A stretch of 64,000 nucleotides of DNA, taken from the NCBI RefSeq assembly GCF_040545875.1, contig NZ_JBEPMR010000018.1; one strand, given 5' to 3'. This DNA is from Faecalicatena_A orotica. GTDB taxonomy: Bacteria; Bacillota; Clostridia; Lachnospirales; Lachnospiraceae. Of the stretch, positions 23,390 to 32,453 are shown one piece after another. Numbering within the stretch: the first letter of the stretch is position 1; every line of letters begins with the position of its first letter. The translations under genes were made by a program, and so were the position numbers. The notes beneath the pieces were generated by a model, which ran no database searches, was not told where the DNA came from, and worked only from the letters and a program-made list of their open reading frames with translations.

Positions 23390-26383
23390 ATGAAACGCAG
23401 CAGATTGTGGACCGGTCTTGCATCGGCCACCTCGTTCTTTCTGGTAGCGTCAACTCTGGGAATGAACTGTATGATGGGCTATCAGGGAACGATTAACCAG
23501 GCACTCGGGATTTCTACCAGCAAGGTTGTAAATGAAAGCGATTCAGAAACAGAGAATACGACATATTTTGAGAGTGAATATGGAGAGCTAAACGCGGAAA
23601 ACCTTCAGAAATTAATCGCGGATACATATGACGAAAGCGTAATGGAGCAGGAGGAGGGAAGCGTCCTTCTGAAAAATGAAAACAATGCACTCCCGCTTTC
23701 GGCAGAGGAAACGAGGATCACCCTGTTCGGCCATGCAGTGGCACAGCCGCTCTACAAGTCAAATTCGGCCGGATCAAGTGGGTATGAGGGAGAATACTGT
23801 ATCGACTTGTACACAGCGATGACAGATGCAGGCTTTGCAGTAAATGACACGCTGTTTGACGCTTACAAAAGCAGCAGCACATCCCGTTCAAGCGGAGTAG
23901 CAAGCTTTGGACAGGAAGAGACGGAATGGGCGCTTGGAGAGGAAGACAGTTCCTTCTATACAAAGGAGCTTCAGGAATCATGGCAGGATGACTATAATGA
24001 TGTAGCAATTGTTATGCTCTCCAGAGAAGGCGGTGAAGGTGCGGAGGTTCAGACAGAAGATCCCACAGGAATCAGCCAGCTTGCCCTTCATCAGGAGGAG
24101 AAAGACCTTCTCCAGATGATTAAAGACTCTGGCAAATTTAAAAAGACCATTGTTCTGGTTAACAGCGGCAATGCGATGGAGCTCAACTGGCTGGACGAGT
24201 ACAATGTAGATGCATGCCTCTGGATCGGCCTTCCAGGGCAGAGGGGATTCGAAGGTGTTGCCAACATACTGACCGGAGCGGCGAATCCGTCAGGACACCT
24301 TACCGACACGTATGCAGTCAATTCACTTTCAGCTCCGGCAGTGGTCAATGGGAGCTTTAACAACCAGAATTGGACGAATCTGGACTATGTACTGCAAAAT
24401 ACGGAAGATGCTGAAGAAAATCTTGCATGGTACAGTGTGCAGGCAGAGGGAATCTATGTGGGATATAAATATTATGAAACCCGCTATGAGGATACCATTT
24501 TGGGACAAGGGAATGCTGCTTCTGCAAAAGGTTCCACTACAGGAAAAAACTGGAACTACAATGAAGAGGTTCAATATCCGTTTGGCTATGGACTGTCCTA
24601 CACTTCCTTTGAACAGAAACTGGACGGTGTGGAGATAGACGGGGACGACATTAAGGTTGCCGTGACAGTCACAAATACGGGCAATACTGCCGGAAAATCC
24701 GTTGTCCAGGTTTATGCACAGACTCCATACGGGGATTATGAAAAGACGAATAAAGTAGAAAAATCTGCGGTTCAGCTGCTGGATTTCGGAAAAACAGATG
24801 TACTGGAACCGGGAGTATCCCAGACGGTGACGATTGACTGCGATAAATACCTTCTGGCGAGCTACGATTATGTAAATGCCAAAGGATATATCATAAGCGG
24901 GGGCGCTCATTACATTTCCATCGGCGATGATTCCCATGATGCATTAAATAACATACTTGCAGCCAAAGGGGCATCCGGCATGGTTGCGGTTACTGGAAGT
25001 GCAGCGGAAGGAAATGCAGATAAGGCTTATAAGTGGGATGAAACATTTGATGACACATCCTACCGGAATTCTGAATATACAGGCGAAGAGGTCACGAACC
25101 AGTTTGCGGACTGTGATATCAACTACTGGCAGGAGAATGCAGTCACCTATTTATCCAGAAATGACTGGGATGCGACTTACCCGGTGAGTGCAACGAAGAT
25201 CGAAGCAACGGATGAGATGATAGAGGTGCTGAACGGGATTTACTATGAAAAACCGGAAGACGCCCTGTCAATCAGTGATTATACATTGGGCGATAATCAG
25301 AATATCCCGCTTGCAACTCTGATTGGAAAAGACTATGATGACGAGGCTTGGGAGACATATCTGAACCAGTTTACACTGGAGGAACTGTCAGTCCTGACGG
25401 CCGATAACTTCGGGACAGCAGAAATCGCAAGCGTTGGAAAACCGGCAGTTGTTGTCGGTGACGGACCGGACGGTGCGGGCGGAAAGTTTGATGAAAAAGA
25501 ATACGGCGACGGCAGAGATGACTGCTGCTTCCCGTGTGAAAACATTCTGGCTGCAACATTTAACAAAGATTTATTAGAGCGAAGAGGGGAACTGATGGCA
25601 GAAGAGGCAATGTATCTGGGCATGGCCGAAATATGGATGCCGGGTACGAACCTCCACAGGACTCCATTCGGGGGACGTAATTTCGAGTATTATTCAGAAG
25701 ATGCGGTCATGACTTATCTTTGTTCCGTGCAGGAAGTACAGGCAATGGAATCAAAGGGAGTGCATTCCGGAGAAAAACACCTGACAGGCAATGACCAGGA
25801 GAACAACCGTCAGGGAATCAGCGTGTTCTTTAACGAGCAGGCATTCAGAGAAGGTTCCTTAAGAGGCAGTGAAGGGGCATTAACAGAAGGCGGCGGTCAG
25901 GCAGTTATGCATGCATTTAACCGTCTCGGTATGAAATGGTGTTCTGCAAGTACGGCACTCTGCACACAAGTTTTAGGTAATGAGTGGGGCTTTAACGGAC
26001 AGCAGGAAACAGATGCGGTCGCTACGGCAGAGGGGTACAAGGCTCATTTTGCAACCACTCTGGCAGCAGGAACGAATACATACTGTCTCGATTTCAGCGG
26101 CGCAAGTTCAAAAGCACTTGTGAAAGAGATCAAGGCAAATGATGACGGATACCTCCTCGGAAAACTCAGGGATTCCGCACACAATTATTTATATATTATC
26201 GCAAACAGTGCTGTCATGAATGGCTACAGCACAGATTCTAAAGTCGTATCCATCACACCTTGGTGGCAGCCGGCAATGTATGCGGCAATCGCAGTATTTG
26301 CCGTTCTTGAGATTCTATTTCTTGCGGTATTGATTCGAAGCAGACGAAAAGCAGCTATTAAGGTTGAGGAGGTGCAGAAATAA
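23390..26383 (+). CDS. membrane-anchored, domain-swapped GH3 glycosidase (cassette 2)
   Basis: A 997-residue paralogue of the GH3 at 15449-18511 with the same inverted order. After the N-terminal membrane segment (about 8-28) comes the sandwich domain with EGSVLLKNENNALPL. Then come the FnIII-like domain (YPFGYGLSYTSF, VTNTGNTAGKSVVQVY) and the TIM barrel with GTNLHRTPFGGRNFEYYSED, KHLTGNDQE and the nucleophile Asp875 in QQETDAVA. A C-terminal membrane segment (about 960-982) and a basic tail close it. GAGG (AGGGAGGACAACATTT) precedes the ATG. Its stop shares one base with the next start, so it heads an operon with a membrane protein, a GH2 and a GtrA-like protein. Exact substrate cannot be read. 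Confidence 0.88.
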   Translation: MKRSRLWTGLASATSFFLVASTLGMNCMMGYQGTINQALGISTSKVVNESDSETENTTYFESEYGELNAENLQKLIADTYDESVMEQEEGSVLLKNENNALPLSAEETRITLFGHAVAQPLYKSNSAGSSGYEGEYCIDLYTAMTDAGFAVNDTLFDAYKSSSTSRSSGVASFGQEETEWALGEEDSSFYTKELQESWQDDYNDVAIVMLSREGGEGAEVQTEDPTGISQLALHQEEKDLLQMIKDSGKFKKTIVLVNSGNAMELNWLDEYNVDACLWIGLPGQRGFEGVANILTGAANPSGHLTDTYAVNSLSAPAVVNGSFNNQNWTNLDYVLQNTEDAEENLAWYSVQAEGIYVGYKYYETRYEDTILGQGNAASAKGSTTGKNWNYNEEVQYPFGYGLSYTSFEQKLDGVEIDGDDIKVAVTVTNTGNTAGKSVVQVYAQTPYGDYEKTNKVEKSAVQLLDFGKTDVLEPGVSQTVTIDCDKYLLASYDYVNAKGYIISGGAHYISIGDDSHDALNNILAAKGASGMVAVTGSAAEGNADKAYKWDETFDDTSYRNSEYTGEEVTNQFADCDINYWQENAVTYLSRNDWDATYPVSATKIEATDEMIEVLNGIYYEKPEDALSISDYTLGDNQNIPLATLIGKDYDDEAWETYLNQFTLEELSVLTADNFGTAEIASVGKPAVVVGDGPDGAGGKFDEKEYGDGRDDCCFPCENILAATFNKDLLERRGELMAEEAMYLGMAEIWMPGTNLHRTPFGGRNFEYYSEDAVMTYLCSVQEVQAMESKGVHSGEKHLTGNDQENNRQGISVFFNEQAFREGSLRGSEGALTEGGGQAVMHAFNRLGMKWCSASTALCTQVLGNEWGFNGQQETDAVATAEGYKAHFATTLAAGTNTYCLDFSGASSKALVKEIKANDDGYLLGKLRDSAHNYLYIIANSAVMNGYSTDSKVVSITPWWQPAMYAAIAVFAVLEILFLAVLIRSRRKAAIKVEEVQK

Positions 26384-26781
26384 TGAAAGAGAAATTACAG
26401 ACAAAATCAGCTGGATTTTACTTTGTGGTCCTTGCCGTAATCGCGGCGGTTGTCTCTGTGATCCGCTTTATGATGTGGGCGCCTAAGCACAACAGTATGG
26501 ACGGCGTAATTATTGCGGCACTTGCAGCGGGTATCGTTCTGGATATTGTGCTGATGGTGAAAGATAATGACTATGTAATGGTTCTCTCCACGATCTGTTA
26601 CAGTGTGGCAGCAGTAAAGATACTCACGGATTCCGTAGGGTCCTTCGTAGATGCGTTTCAGGGGATCAACATGTTTGGAGATGCAAGTCAGGTAAACACG
26701 ATTATTTCCATCGCGGTTGTCATGGGAATCAGCGTGCTGCTCTCTATCATAGCCAGCTTTCTAAAAAGAGTGAAGGAATAG
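26383..26781 (+). CDS. small four-helix membrane protein
   Basis: A 132-residue protein with about four hydrophobic helices (near 10-32, 42-60, 65-85, 105-125) and a short basic tail. I do not recognise the family. The start overlaps the GH3 stop by one base (TAATG) and the next gene follows within 13 bases, so it is part of the glycosidase operon. A role as a membrane partner of the anchored GH3 or in sugar uptake is only suggested by context. Confidence 0.75.
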   Translation: MKEKLQTKSAGFYFVVLAVIAAVVSVIRFMMWAPKHNSMDGVIIAALAAGIVLDIVLMVKDNDYVMVLSTICYSVAAVKILTDSVGSFVDAFQGINMFGDASQVNTIISIAVVMGISVLLSIIASFLKRVKE

Positions 26782-26793
26782 GTGGGATATCAT

Positions 26794-29193
26794 ATGCAGA
26801 AAATTGCATTTAACGAAGGATGGAAATGTTACAGGACAGGGCATCCGGACGGGGCATTCGCGATAGCGGTGCCCCATGATGCGATGCTCCTTGACAGCAA
26901 GAGTGAAAGCAGTCCGGGCGGTGTTAATACCGGTTGGTATGACGCGCAGGATTATACTTATGAAAAACAATTCAGCGTACCTGGTGAATACAAGGATAAG
27001 AAACTGCTCCTTGAATTTGAAGGGGTATACAGGAAGGCATCTGTTTATCTGAATGACAGGAAGATTGCATTCCATGACTACGGGTATACCGGATTTTATG
27101 TGGACGTGACAAAGGATCTTGTTTTTGGGGCAGACAATGTGCTGACAGTAGAGGTGAAAAATAGTGACCAGCCTAACAGCCGCTGGTATTCCGGCACCGG
27201 GATTTACCGCCCGGTATGGCTGCATGTATATCCTGAGAATCACATCCGGCCGGAGTCTGTCCGGATCACAACGCTGGATTACAAAAATCCGAGAATCCGG
27301 GTTCAGGCAGAGGCATCGGCGGCAGGCCAGATAAAGGTTGAGATTCTGGACACGATGTCAGGAGACGGTGCAAAAGGAATGTGTATTGCCGAAGTAACGA
27401 AAGAAACCGAGGGCAGGCTGGACTGTGAATTAGAGATTCCGGAGGCGGTGACATGGATGCCTGAACACCCGTATCTGTATACATGCCGGGTAACATATGG
27501 GGAAGACATGCAGGAGGAGCGGTTTGGAATACGCATGATCGAGTGCACCCCTCAAAAGGGGTTCTGTATCAATGGAAAGCGCATCATCCTGCGCGGAGCG
27601 TGCGTCCATCATGACAACGGCATCCTGGGCGCCTGCGCCTATGAGTTCTCAGAGAAGAGGAAGGTACGGCTTTTAAAGGAAAACGGATACAATGCAATCC
27701 GCTCGGCGCACAACCCATGCTCCAAAGCACTGCTCAATGCCTGTGATGAACAGGGGATGCTTCTGGTGGATGAGTATGTGGATGTATGGTACATCCATAA
27801 GACAAGATACGACTATGCAGGAGAAGTAGCGAAGCACTATAAAGAGGACCTGAAGGCAATCACTGACCGGGACTACAACCATCCGTCCGTTATCATGTAT
27901 TCGACTGGAAATGAAGTATCCGAGACGGCGCAGAAACAGGGGATCGAGCTGTGTGGAAAGATGACGCAGTGGCTGCATAAGCTGGACAGCACAAGGCCGG
28001 TGACCTGCGGGATCAATATTTTCTTTAACTTTTTAAGCTCTATGGGCTTCGGTGTGTACAGCGACAAAAAAGCAGAACAGGCAGTGAAAGACGCTAAGAA
28101 GAAAAAAGCAGTGGGCAGTGAATTTTTTAATACAATTGCAGGCATCTTTGGCGCCAACTTCATGAAATCCGGCGCAACGCTCTATCCATGCGACCTTAAG
28201 ACGAAGGATGCATTTGCCCGGATGGATGTGGCAGGTTACAATTACGGTATTTTCCGGTACCGCCATGATTTGAAGAAATACCCGAAACGGCTGATTCTCG
28301 GGAGTGAGACATTTTGCGCGGATGTCTATCGTTTCTGGGAGGAAGCAAAGAAGAACAGACGCATTATCGGAGATTTCGTCTGGGCGGGCATGGATTACCT
28401 TGGAGAAACGGGTATCGGCTCATGGGAGTATAAGGATTACGCCCCACGTTTTGATAACGGAATGGGATGGGTAAGCGCTGGTTCCGGAAGGATTGACCTC
28501 ACCGGAAAGCCGCTTGCGGAAATGAAGTATACAAGGGTGGCATTTGAACTGGATAAGATCGGAATTGCCGTGGTTCCGGTAAACAATACAGATAAGAAAC
28601 ACTCCCCGTCGGCATGGAAGATGACCAATGCCATTGAAAGCTGGTCGTGGAATGGCTGTGAGGGGAAAGATGCCAAAGTAGAAGTCTATGCCCGTGCAGA
28701 CCATGTCAAACTATACATCAATGGGAAATGTGTGGGAAAAGAAGCTGTAAAAAATGACTGCAGGGTGGTATTCCATACGAAGTACCACGCCGGCGTGATA
28801 AAAGCAGCTGCCTATGATTCAGGCGGAGTGCTTATCGCCGAGACTTCCCTCCGGACGGCGGGAGAGGAAACCTGCCTGACACTGGAACCGGAGCAGAAGG
28901 CATTCAAAGAGGGTGAGCTGTGCTATGTCCGGCTGAAATATACGGATAAGAACGGCATCGTGAAACCGTTGGCGAAAGGCCCTGTAAAAGTTGCTGTAAA
29001 AGGAGGGACGCTCCTTGGACTGGGAAGTGCCTGCCCGTATTATACGAGAAGCTATCTGGGAGACACTGCCGATACCTATTACGGCGAAGCAATAGCAGTG
29101 GTAAAGCCGGATCATACAGGAGAGATCACCATATTTGCGAAAAGCAGATACGGAGAAGCTCAGACTGTAATCCGGCCGGTCAAAGAAGAATAA
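26794..29193 (+). CDS. GH2-family beta-galactosidase/glucuronidase-type enzyme
   Basis: A 799-residue glycoside hydrolase family 2 protein: sugar-binding jelly roll (about 1-175, with SRWYSGTGIYRPVWL), beta-sandwich (about 175-265), TIM barrel (about 265-560), then C-terminal sandwich domains. The acid/base is Glu374 in STGNEVSE and the nucleophile is Glu505 in ILGSETF. NAIRSAHNP is the barrel entry motif. No signal peptide, so it is cytoplasmic and may split oligosaccharides first trimmed outside by the anchored GH3. ATG 26794 with GGTGGG seven bases before is preferred over an upstream GTG. Confidence 0.88.
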   Translation: MQKIAFNEGWKCYRTGHPDGAFAIAVPHDAMLLDSKSESSPGGVNTGWYDAQDYTYEKQFSVPGEYKDKKLLLEFEGVYRKASVYLNDRKIAFHDYGYTGFYVDVTKDLVFGADNVLTVEVKNSDQPNSRWYSGTGIYRPVWLHVYPENHIRPESVRITTLDYKNPRIRVQAEASAAGQIKVEILDTMSGDGAKGMCIAEVTKETEGRLDCELEIPEAVTWMPEHPYLYTCRVTYGEDMQEERFGIRMIECTPQKGFCINGKRIILRGACVHHDNGILGACAYEFSEKRKVRLLKENGYNAIRSAHNPCSKALLNACDEQGMLLVDEYVDVWYIHKTRYDYAGEVAKHYKEDLKAITDRDYNHPSVIMYSTGNEVSETAQKQGIELCGKMTQWLHKLDSTRPVTCGINIFFNFLSSMGFGVYSDKKAEQAVKDAKKKKAVGSEFFNTIAGIFGANFMKSGATLYPCDLKTKDAFARMDVAGYNYGIFRYRHDLKKYPKRLILGSETFCADVYRFWEEAKKNRRIIGDFVWAGMDYLGETGIGSWEYKDYAPRFDNGMGWVSAGSGRIDLTGKPLAEMKYTRVAFELDKIGIAVVPVNNTDKKHSPSAWKMTNAIESWSWNGCEGKDAKVEVYARADHVKLYINGKCVGKEAVKNDCRVVFHTKYHAGVIKAAAYDSGGVLIAETSLRTAGEETCLTLEPEQKAFKEGELCYVRLKYTDKNGIVKPLAKGPVKVAVKGGTLLGLGSACPYYTRSYLGDTADTYYGEAIAVVKPDHTGEITIFAKSRYGEAQTVIRPVKEE

Positions 29194-29250
29194 AATCTTT
29201 TTTGCCCTGTATTAAAATATAAAAGCAATCATAAGGCAGGTTGGCGTATC

Positions 29251-29877
29251 ATGGAAGAAAAACAAAAAAAGGGTCTGGCCGGCTGGTGGCTGGAAAAGTG
29301 GGGAAATTACAGCAAGGCGCACCCAAAAGCCGCGAAATGGATTTACCAGATATTTTACTTCTGGGTATTTAGTATGAGTGTTACCATTTTTCAATATCTT
29401 GCATTCACATTTCTCCCCTACCTGTTTGGCATCGGACTTGCGGGTACAGAGTTTATGTGGCCCCAGATACCCGTGCATATCGCCGGGTTTGATTATAAAT
29501 GGAATATACTCGGGTATGAAGTGGCAAAAAATACTGCCGGGGAAGTGGTGATCGGCGGCGGGCTCGGATATTTTATCAGCTATGAACTGGGAACCTTCCT
29601 TGCCCAGTGTATTAATTTTCCGCTTCAGAGAAACATCACCTTCAAAAGCCACGGAAAGATTTCCTGGCAAGTCATGTGGTACTTTATCGCGTGGGTGCTG
29701 ATTTCACTGGTGTGCAACGGCGTGAACGGACTGTGGATGCCGGTAGCACAAGCCTACTTTGCACCGGCGGTCTATAATCTGCTTGTTACATTTATTACAG
29801 GCGGGGTATCAATGATTATTTATTTCTTTGTATTTAAAATAATTTTTCCGGAAGGGGAAGCCGCAAAAAAGGCATAA
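29251..29877 (+). CDS. GtrA-like membrane protein
   Basis: A 208-residue protein with about four hydrophobic helices (near 32-58, 105-125, 138-155, 168-192). The NFPLQRNITFKS segment resembles the conserved N-R-x-[W/F]-F motif of GtrA-family proteins, which act on lipid-linked sugars in cell-surface glycosylation. It is longer than typical GtrA (about 120-150), with an extra N-terminal amphipathic part and a loop between the first two helices. It lies between the GH2 gene and the second LytTR regulator in the same direction. Function in this cassette is unknown. Confidence 0.6.
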   Translation: MEEKQKKGLAGWWLEKWGNYSKAHPKAAKWIYQIFYFWVFSMSVTIFQYLAFTFLPYLFGIGLAGTEFMWPQIPVHIAGFDYKWNILGYEVAKNTAGEVVIGGGLGYFISYELGTFLAQCINFPLQRNITFKSHGKISWQVMWYFIAWVLISLVCNGVNGLWMPVAQAYFAPAVYNLLVTFITGGVSMIIYFFVFKIIFPEGEAAKKA

Positions 29878-30056
29878 TATAGTTAGCGCAGATGGCGAAG
29901 GGAATATCTTATGTATGACGGATCAGGTTGTGCATGTGTCTGGATATTACCTCCGCCGTTTGCTATAATAAAAGAAATATGTACGCAAAAAGACTGTAAC
30001 AAAGCCGGCAGGGTGAAATCAGACCCGGGTCCTGGTAACGTAAGCAGGGGGATAAA

Positions 30057-30767
30057 ATGGTAAAAATCGCAGTTGTGGATGATGAGGAACAGGAACGTAA
30101 GACGCTGTCTCAATATTTTATAGAATTGCAGAAAGAACTTGGAGAAGAGCTAAAGGTGCAGACATATGCATCGGGGGAAGAATTTTTACCGGCATATGAT
30201 GATTCCTTTTCCCTCGTCTGTCTGGATATTGACCTTGACGGGATGGATGGACTGGACACGGCAAAAAAACTCCGCGAAATGGACAATGAGGTAACCATTA
30301 TATTCGTGACAAACATGGCTCAGATGGCGATCCGTGGATACGAGGTACGGGCTCTGGATTTTGTGGTAAAGCCAGTGAATTACTATTCGTTTGCCATGAA
30401 AATGAAGAGCGCTTTAAGTATCATTGGAAATAAAAAGAGCAGGAATATCGTTGTCACGACTCCAAACGGGATACAGAAGTTTTCTACCGACCATTTGTAC
30501 TACGTGGAGGTAGAAGGACATTACCTGTACTACCATACGGACGAGGGGGAGTTTAAACAGAAGGCTTCCATGAAAGAGCTGGAAGATAAGCTTGCGGGGC
30601 TGTCCTTTAAACGGTGCAATAACTGCTATCTGGTGAATCTGAAATATGTGGACTGTGTGAATAAGGAGGATATCAAGGTCGGCGGGCAGTGGCTGAAAAT
30701 CAGCCGTCCCAGGAAGAAAGAGTTTCTCCAGGCACTGGCAAATTATATGGGAGGGGTTAGCTTATGA
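30057..30767 (+). CDS. LytTR-family response regulator (cassette 2)
   Basis: A 236-residue paralogue of the regulator at 13321-14031: receiver with VVDDEEQE, Asp57 in CLDIDLD, DFVVKPVNY, then a LytTR DNA-binding domain (YYVEVEGHYLYYH, FKRCNNCYLVNLKYV, LKISRPRKKEFL). A GGGGGAT site precedes ATG 30057. A TATAAT-like -10 at 29964-29969 suggests its own promoter. It overlaps its kinase by four bases. It probably controls the upstream glycosidase operon through LytTR direct-repeat sites, which I could not pin down. Confidence 0.92.
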   Translation: MVKIAVVDDEEQERKTLSQYFIELQKELGEELKVQTYASGEEFLPAYDDSFSLVCLDIDLDGMDGLDTAKKLREMDNEVTIIFVTNMAQMAIRGYEVRALDFVVKPVNYYSFAMKMKSALSIIGNKKSRNIVVTTPNGIQKFSTDHLYYVEVEGHYLYYHTDEGEFKQKASMKELEDKLAGLSFKRCNNCYLVNLKYVDCVNKEDIKVGGQWLKISRPRKKEFLQALANYMGGVSL

Positions 30768-32047
30768 TGGCGTTCTGGGATAAGATTTCATACATGGTGC
30801 AGATCCTCACGGCCTGTATTATTTTCGCAGTTCCGGCAAGGAAGCGGAGCCATTTTGCGGTCAGGGCATGGGGAAGCGCCGGGGTTCTGGTCGCCAGTTC
30901 CTATTTTGTAAACCTGTACTATGGCATTCCCGAAAACGGGGCATTTCCTTTTACATACTGGGCCTTTTATATTGTTGTCTGCATCATGTTTGCTAAGTTC
31001 GTGCTGGATGCCACGTGGCAGCAGGCGGCTTACTGCGCCGTGTGCGGATGCGGGATGCAGCATATCGCATTCGATATTTATCTGATCTACCAGATTTCAG
31101 GAGGGGAAAGCGGCCTGATCTCCCTCTTGATTTATGTCGTGATCTATCTGCTCTTTTATCAGTTCTTCGCAAAGAAACTGCCTGAAAAGGGAGAATTTGC
31201 GGCAAGCAGGCAGGCGCTGTTCCCTATTGCTACGATCATTCTGCTGGTTTGGATTCTCAGTATCCTCGATAACTCTGCGATCGCAGGATTCGAGGCCGGA
31301 ATGTGGCACAGAATCATATACAGGGTGATCGACGGGCTCTGCTGTTTCTATGTACTCTGGGTGCAGATTAACCAGAAAGAAAAGATGAGCCTGCAAAGAG
31401 AACTCGACGGCATCAATTCCGCGTGGCGGCAGCAGAAAAAGCAGTATCAGGTAACGAGCGAGACGATTGAAAGCATTAACCGGAAATGCCACGATCTGAA
31501 ACACCAGATCCGGGCACTTCGGGAGATCACGGATGAGAAGGAAAAGGAAGAGTATTTCAATGAGATAGAGAACGATATTATGATCTACGACACCGCCCTG
31601 AACACCGGAAACAAGGCGCTGGATACGGTCATGATGGAAAAGGGCCTGTTCTGCAAGAACCACGGGATCCAGTGGTCCTGCATGGCGGACGGCACGAAAC
31701 TGGACTTCATGAAGCTGGAAGACATCTATGCCATTTTCGGCAATGCGCTGGACAATGCGATAGCGGCAGTGCTGGACTTAAAAGAGCCGGAGAAACGGGT
31801 GATCAGCGTCAAAATTATAAATCAGAACAGCCTGTTAATGATACAGATACAGAACTATTACGAAAACAAACTGCATTTTGAAGGCGGCCTTCCGGTCACA
31901 ACAAAGAAGAACAAGCGGGACCACGGGTACGGGATGAAGAGTATCCGGTATACGGCGGAAAAATATAATGGCACTATTACCGTGAGCGGGGAAGGGAATA
32001 TCTTCATGCTGCAGATATTAATACCGGTGCAGCGTGGCGGATGCTGA
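30764..32047 (+). CDS. GHKL sensor histidine kinase (cassette 2)
   Basis: A 427-residue kinase with an N-terminal membrane region of about six helices (to about 205), a coiled coil, the phospho-acceptor stretch KCHDLKHQ with His243, and a GHKL ATPase domain with IFGNALDNAIAAV and HGYGMKSI. It is a clear paralogue of the kinase at 14046-15365, with the same order and the same motif spacing. The start (ATGATG) overlaps the regulator stop. Confidence 0.92.
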   Translation: MMAFWDKISYMVQILTACIIFAVPARKRSHFAVRAWGSAGVLVASSYFVNLYYGIPENGAFPFTYWAFYIVVCIMFAKFVLDATWQQAAYCAVCGCGMQHIAFDIYLIYQISGGESGLISLLIYVVIYLLFYQFFAKKLPEKGEFAASRQALFPIATIILLVWILSILDNSAIAGFEAGMWHRIIYRVIDGLCCFYVLWVQINQKEKMSLQRELDGINSAWRQQKKQYQVTSETIESINRKCHDLKHQIRALREITDEKEKEEYFNEIENDIMIYDTALNTGNKALDTVMMEKGLFCKNHGIQWSCMADGTKLDFMKLEDIYAIFGNALDNAIAAVLDLKEPEKRVISVKIINQNSLLMIQIQNYYENKLHFEGGLPVTTKKNKRDHGYGMKSIRYTAEKYNGTITVSGEGNIFMLQILIPVQRGGC

Positions 32048-32064
32048 TACAGCAGAAAATGAAG

Positions 32065-32093
32065 TTGACAATTCCAATTGTATCGTTTATAAT
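32065..32093 (+). promoter_or_regulatory. consensus promoter of the attenuator leader
   Basis: TTGACA (32065-32070) and TATAAT (32088-32093) with 17-bp spacing, a perfect sigma-A promoter. It starts about 350 bases before the MutS2-like gene. Confidence 0.8.
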
Positions 32094-32121
32094 CAAGAAA
32101 AAATTGCGAAAGAGGTAGTGT

Positions 32122-32160
32122 ATGTTAATTGTGGCAGTAATGGAGAACATGGCTAATTAA
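32122..32160 (+). CDS. 12-codon leader peptide upstream of the MutS2-like gene
   Basis: Encodes MLIVAVMENMAN. AAAGAGG (32109-32115) sits six bases before the ATG, and the frame begins about 20 bases after the likely transcription start. Together with the terminators at 32279 and 32315, this matches the leader-peptide attenuators found upstream of genes induced by ribosome-targeting drugs. The idea that stalling on this peptide opens the downstream gene is inference. Confidence 0.55.
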   Translation: MLIVAVMENMAN

Positions 32161-32184
32161 ATAGTTGTGAAGGGTGGGCTGTAT

Positions 32185-32306
32185 CCCGTGCTTACGGGTG
32201 AGCTGCGTCCTTTTATCTGCCTTACAAGAATGCTGCATAACACATAGCGTGTATATCTTTGAATTCATAGATTGCTTATAGCATGGCTGTATGGTCATGC
32301 TATTTT
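32185..32306 (+). terminator. leader hairpins and first attenuator terminator
   Basis: A small hairpin CCCGT/ACGGG (32185-32198) is flanked by two near-identical pieces (GGGTGGGCTGTATCC and GGGTGAGCTGCGTCC). Further on, TAGCATG...CATGCTA followed by TTTTT (32279-32306) is a clear intrinsic terminator lying well before the gene. Confidence 0.65.
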
Positions 32307-32314
32307 TGCGCCGC

Positions 32315-32366
32315 GGGGATAGTATGTCTGGAAAAGGCAGATTGACTATTCCCGTGTTTTTATTTT
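32315..32366 (+). terminator. second attenuator terminator
   Basis: GGGGATAGT (32315-32323) pairs, with one G-U, with ACTATTCCC (32345-32353), followed by GTG and a T-rich tract. It is still about 90 bases before the coding start at 32454. Confidence 0.6.
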
Positions 32367-32453
32367 AATATTGAGATTTTAAAAGCAAAATGTCAGAAAG
32401 CTATAGCGGGTCCGCCCGCAGGCAGTGAAAAAGTAAAAGGAGTTTAGATTGAA

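Noticed and set aside
26761..28266. Several 70-160-residue minus-strand frames across the GH2 gene
   Set aside because: Shadow frames of a gene with intact catalytic motifs; no starts or family signals.
29212..29670. 152-residue frame on the minus strand opposite the GtrA-like gene
   Set aside because: It mirrors a well-supported plus-strand membrane protein, has no ribosome site and no recognisable motif.
32048..32453. Riboswitch or T-box in the leader of the MutS2-like gene
   Set aside because: No specifier loop, T-box motif or known aptamer core was recognised; the leader peptide and terminators explain the region better.
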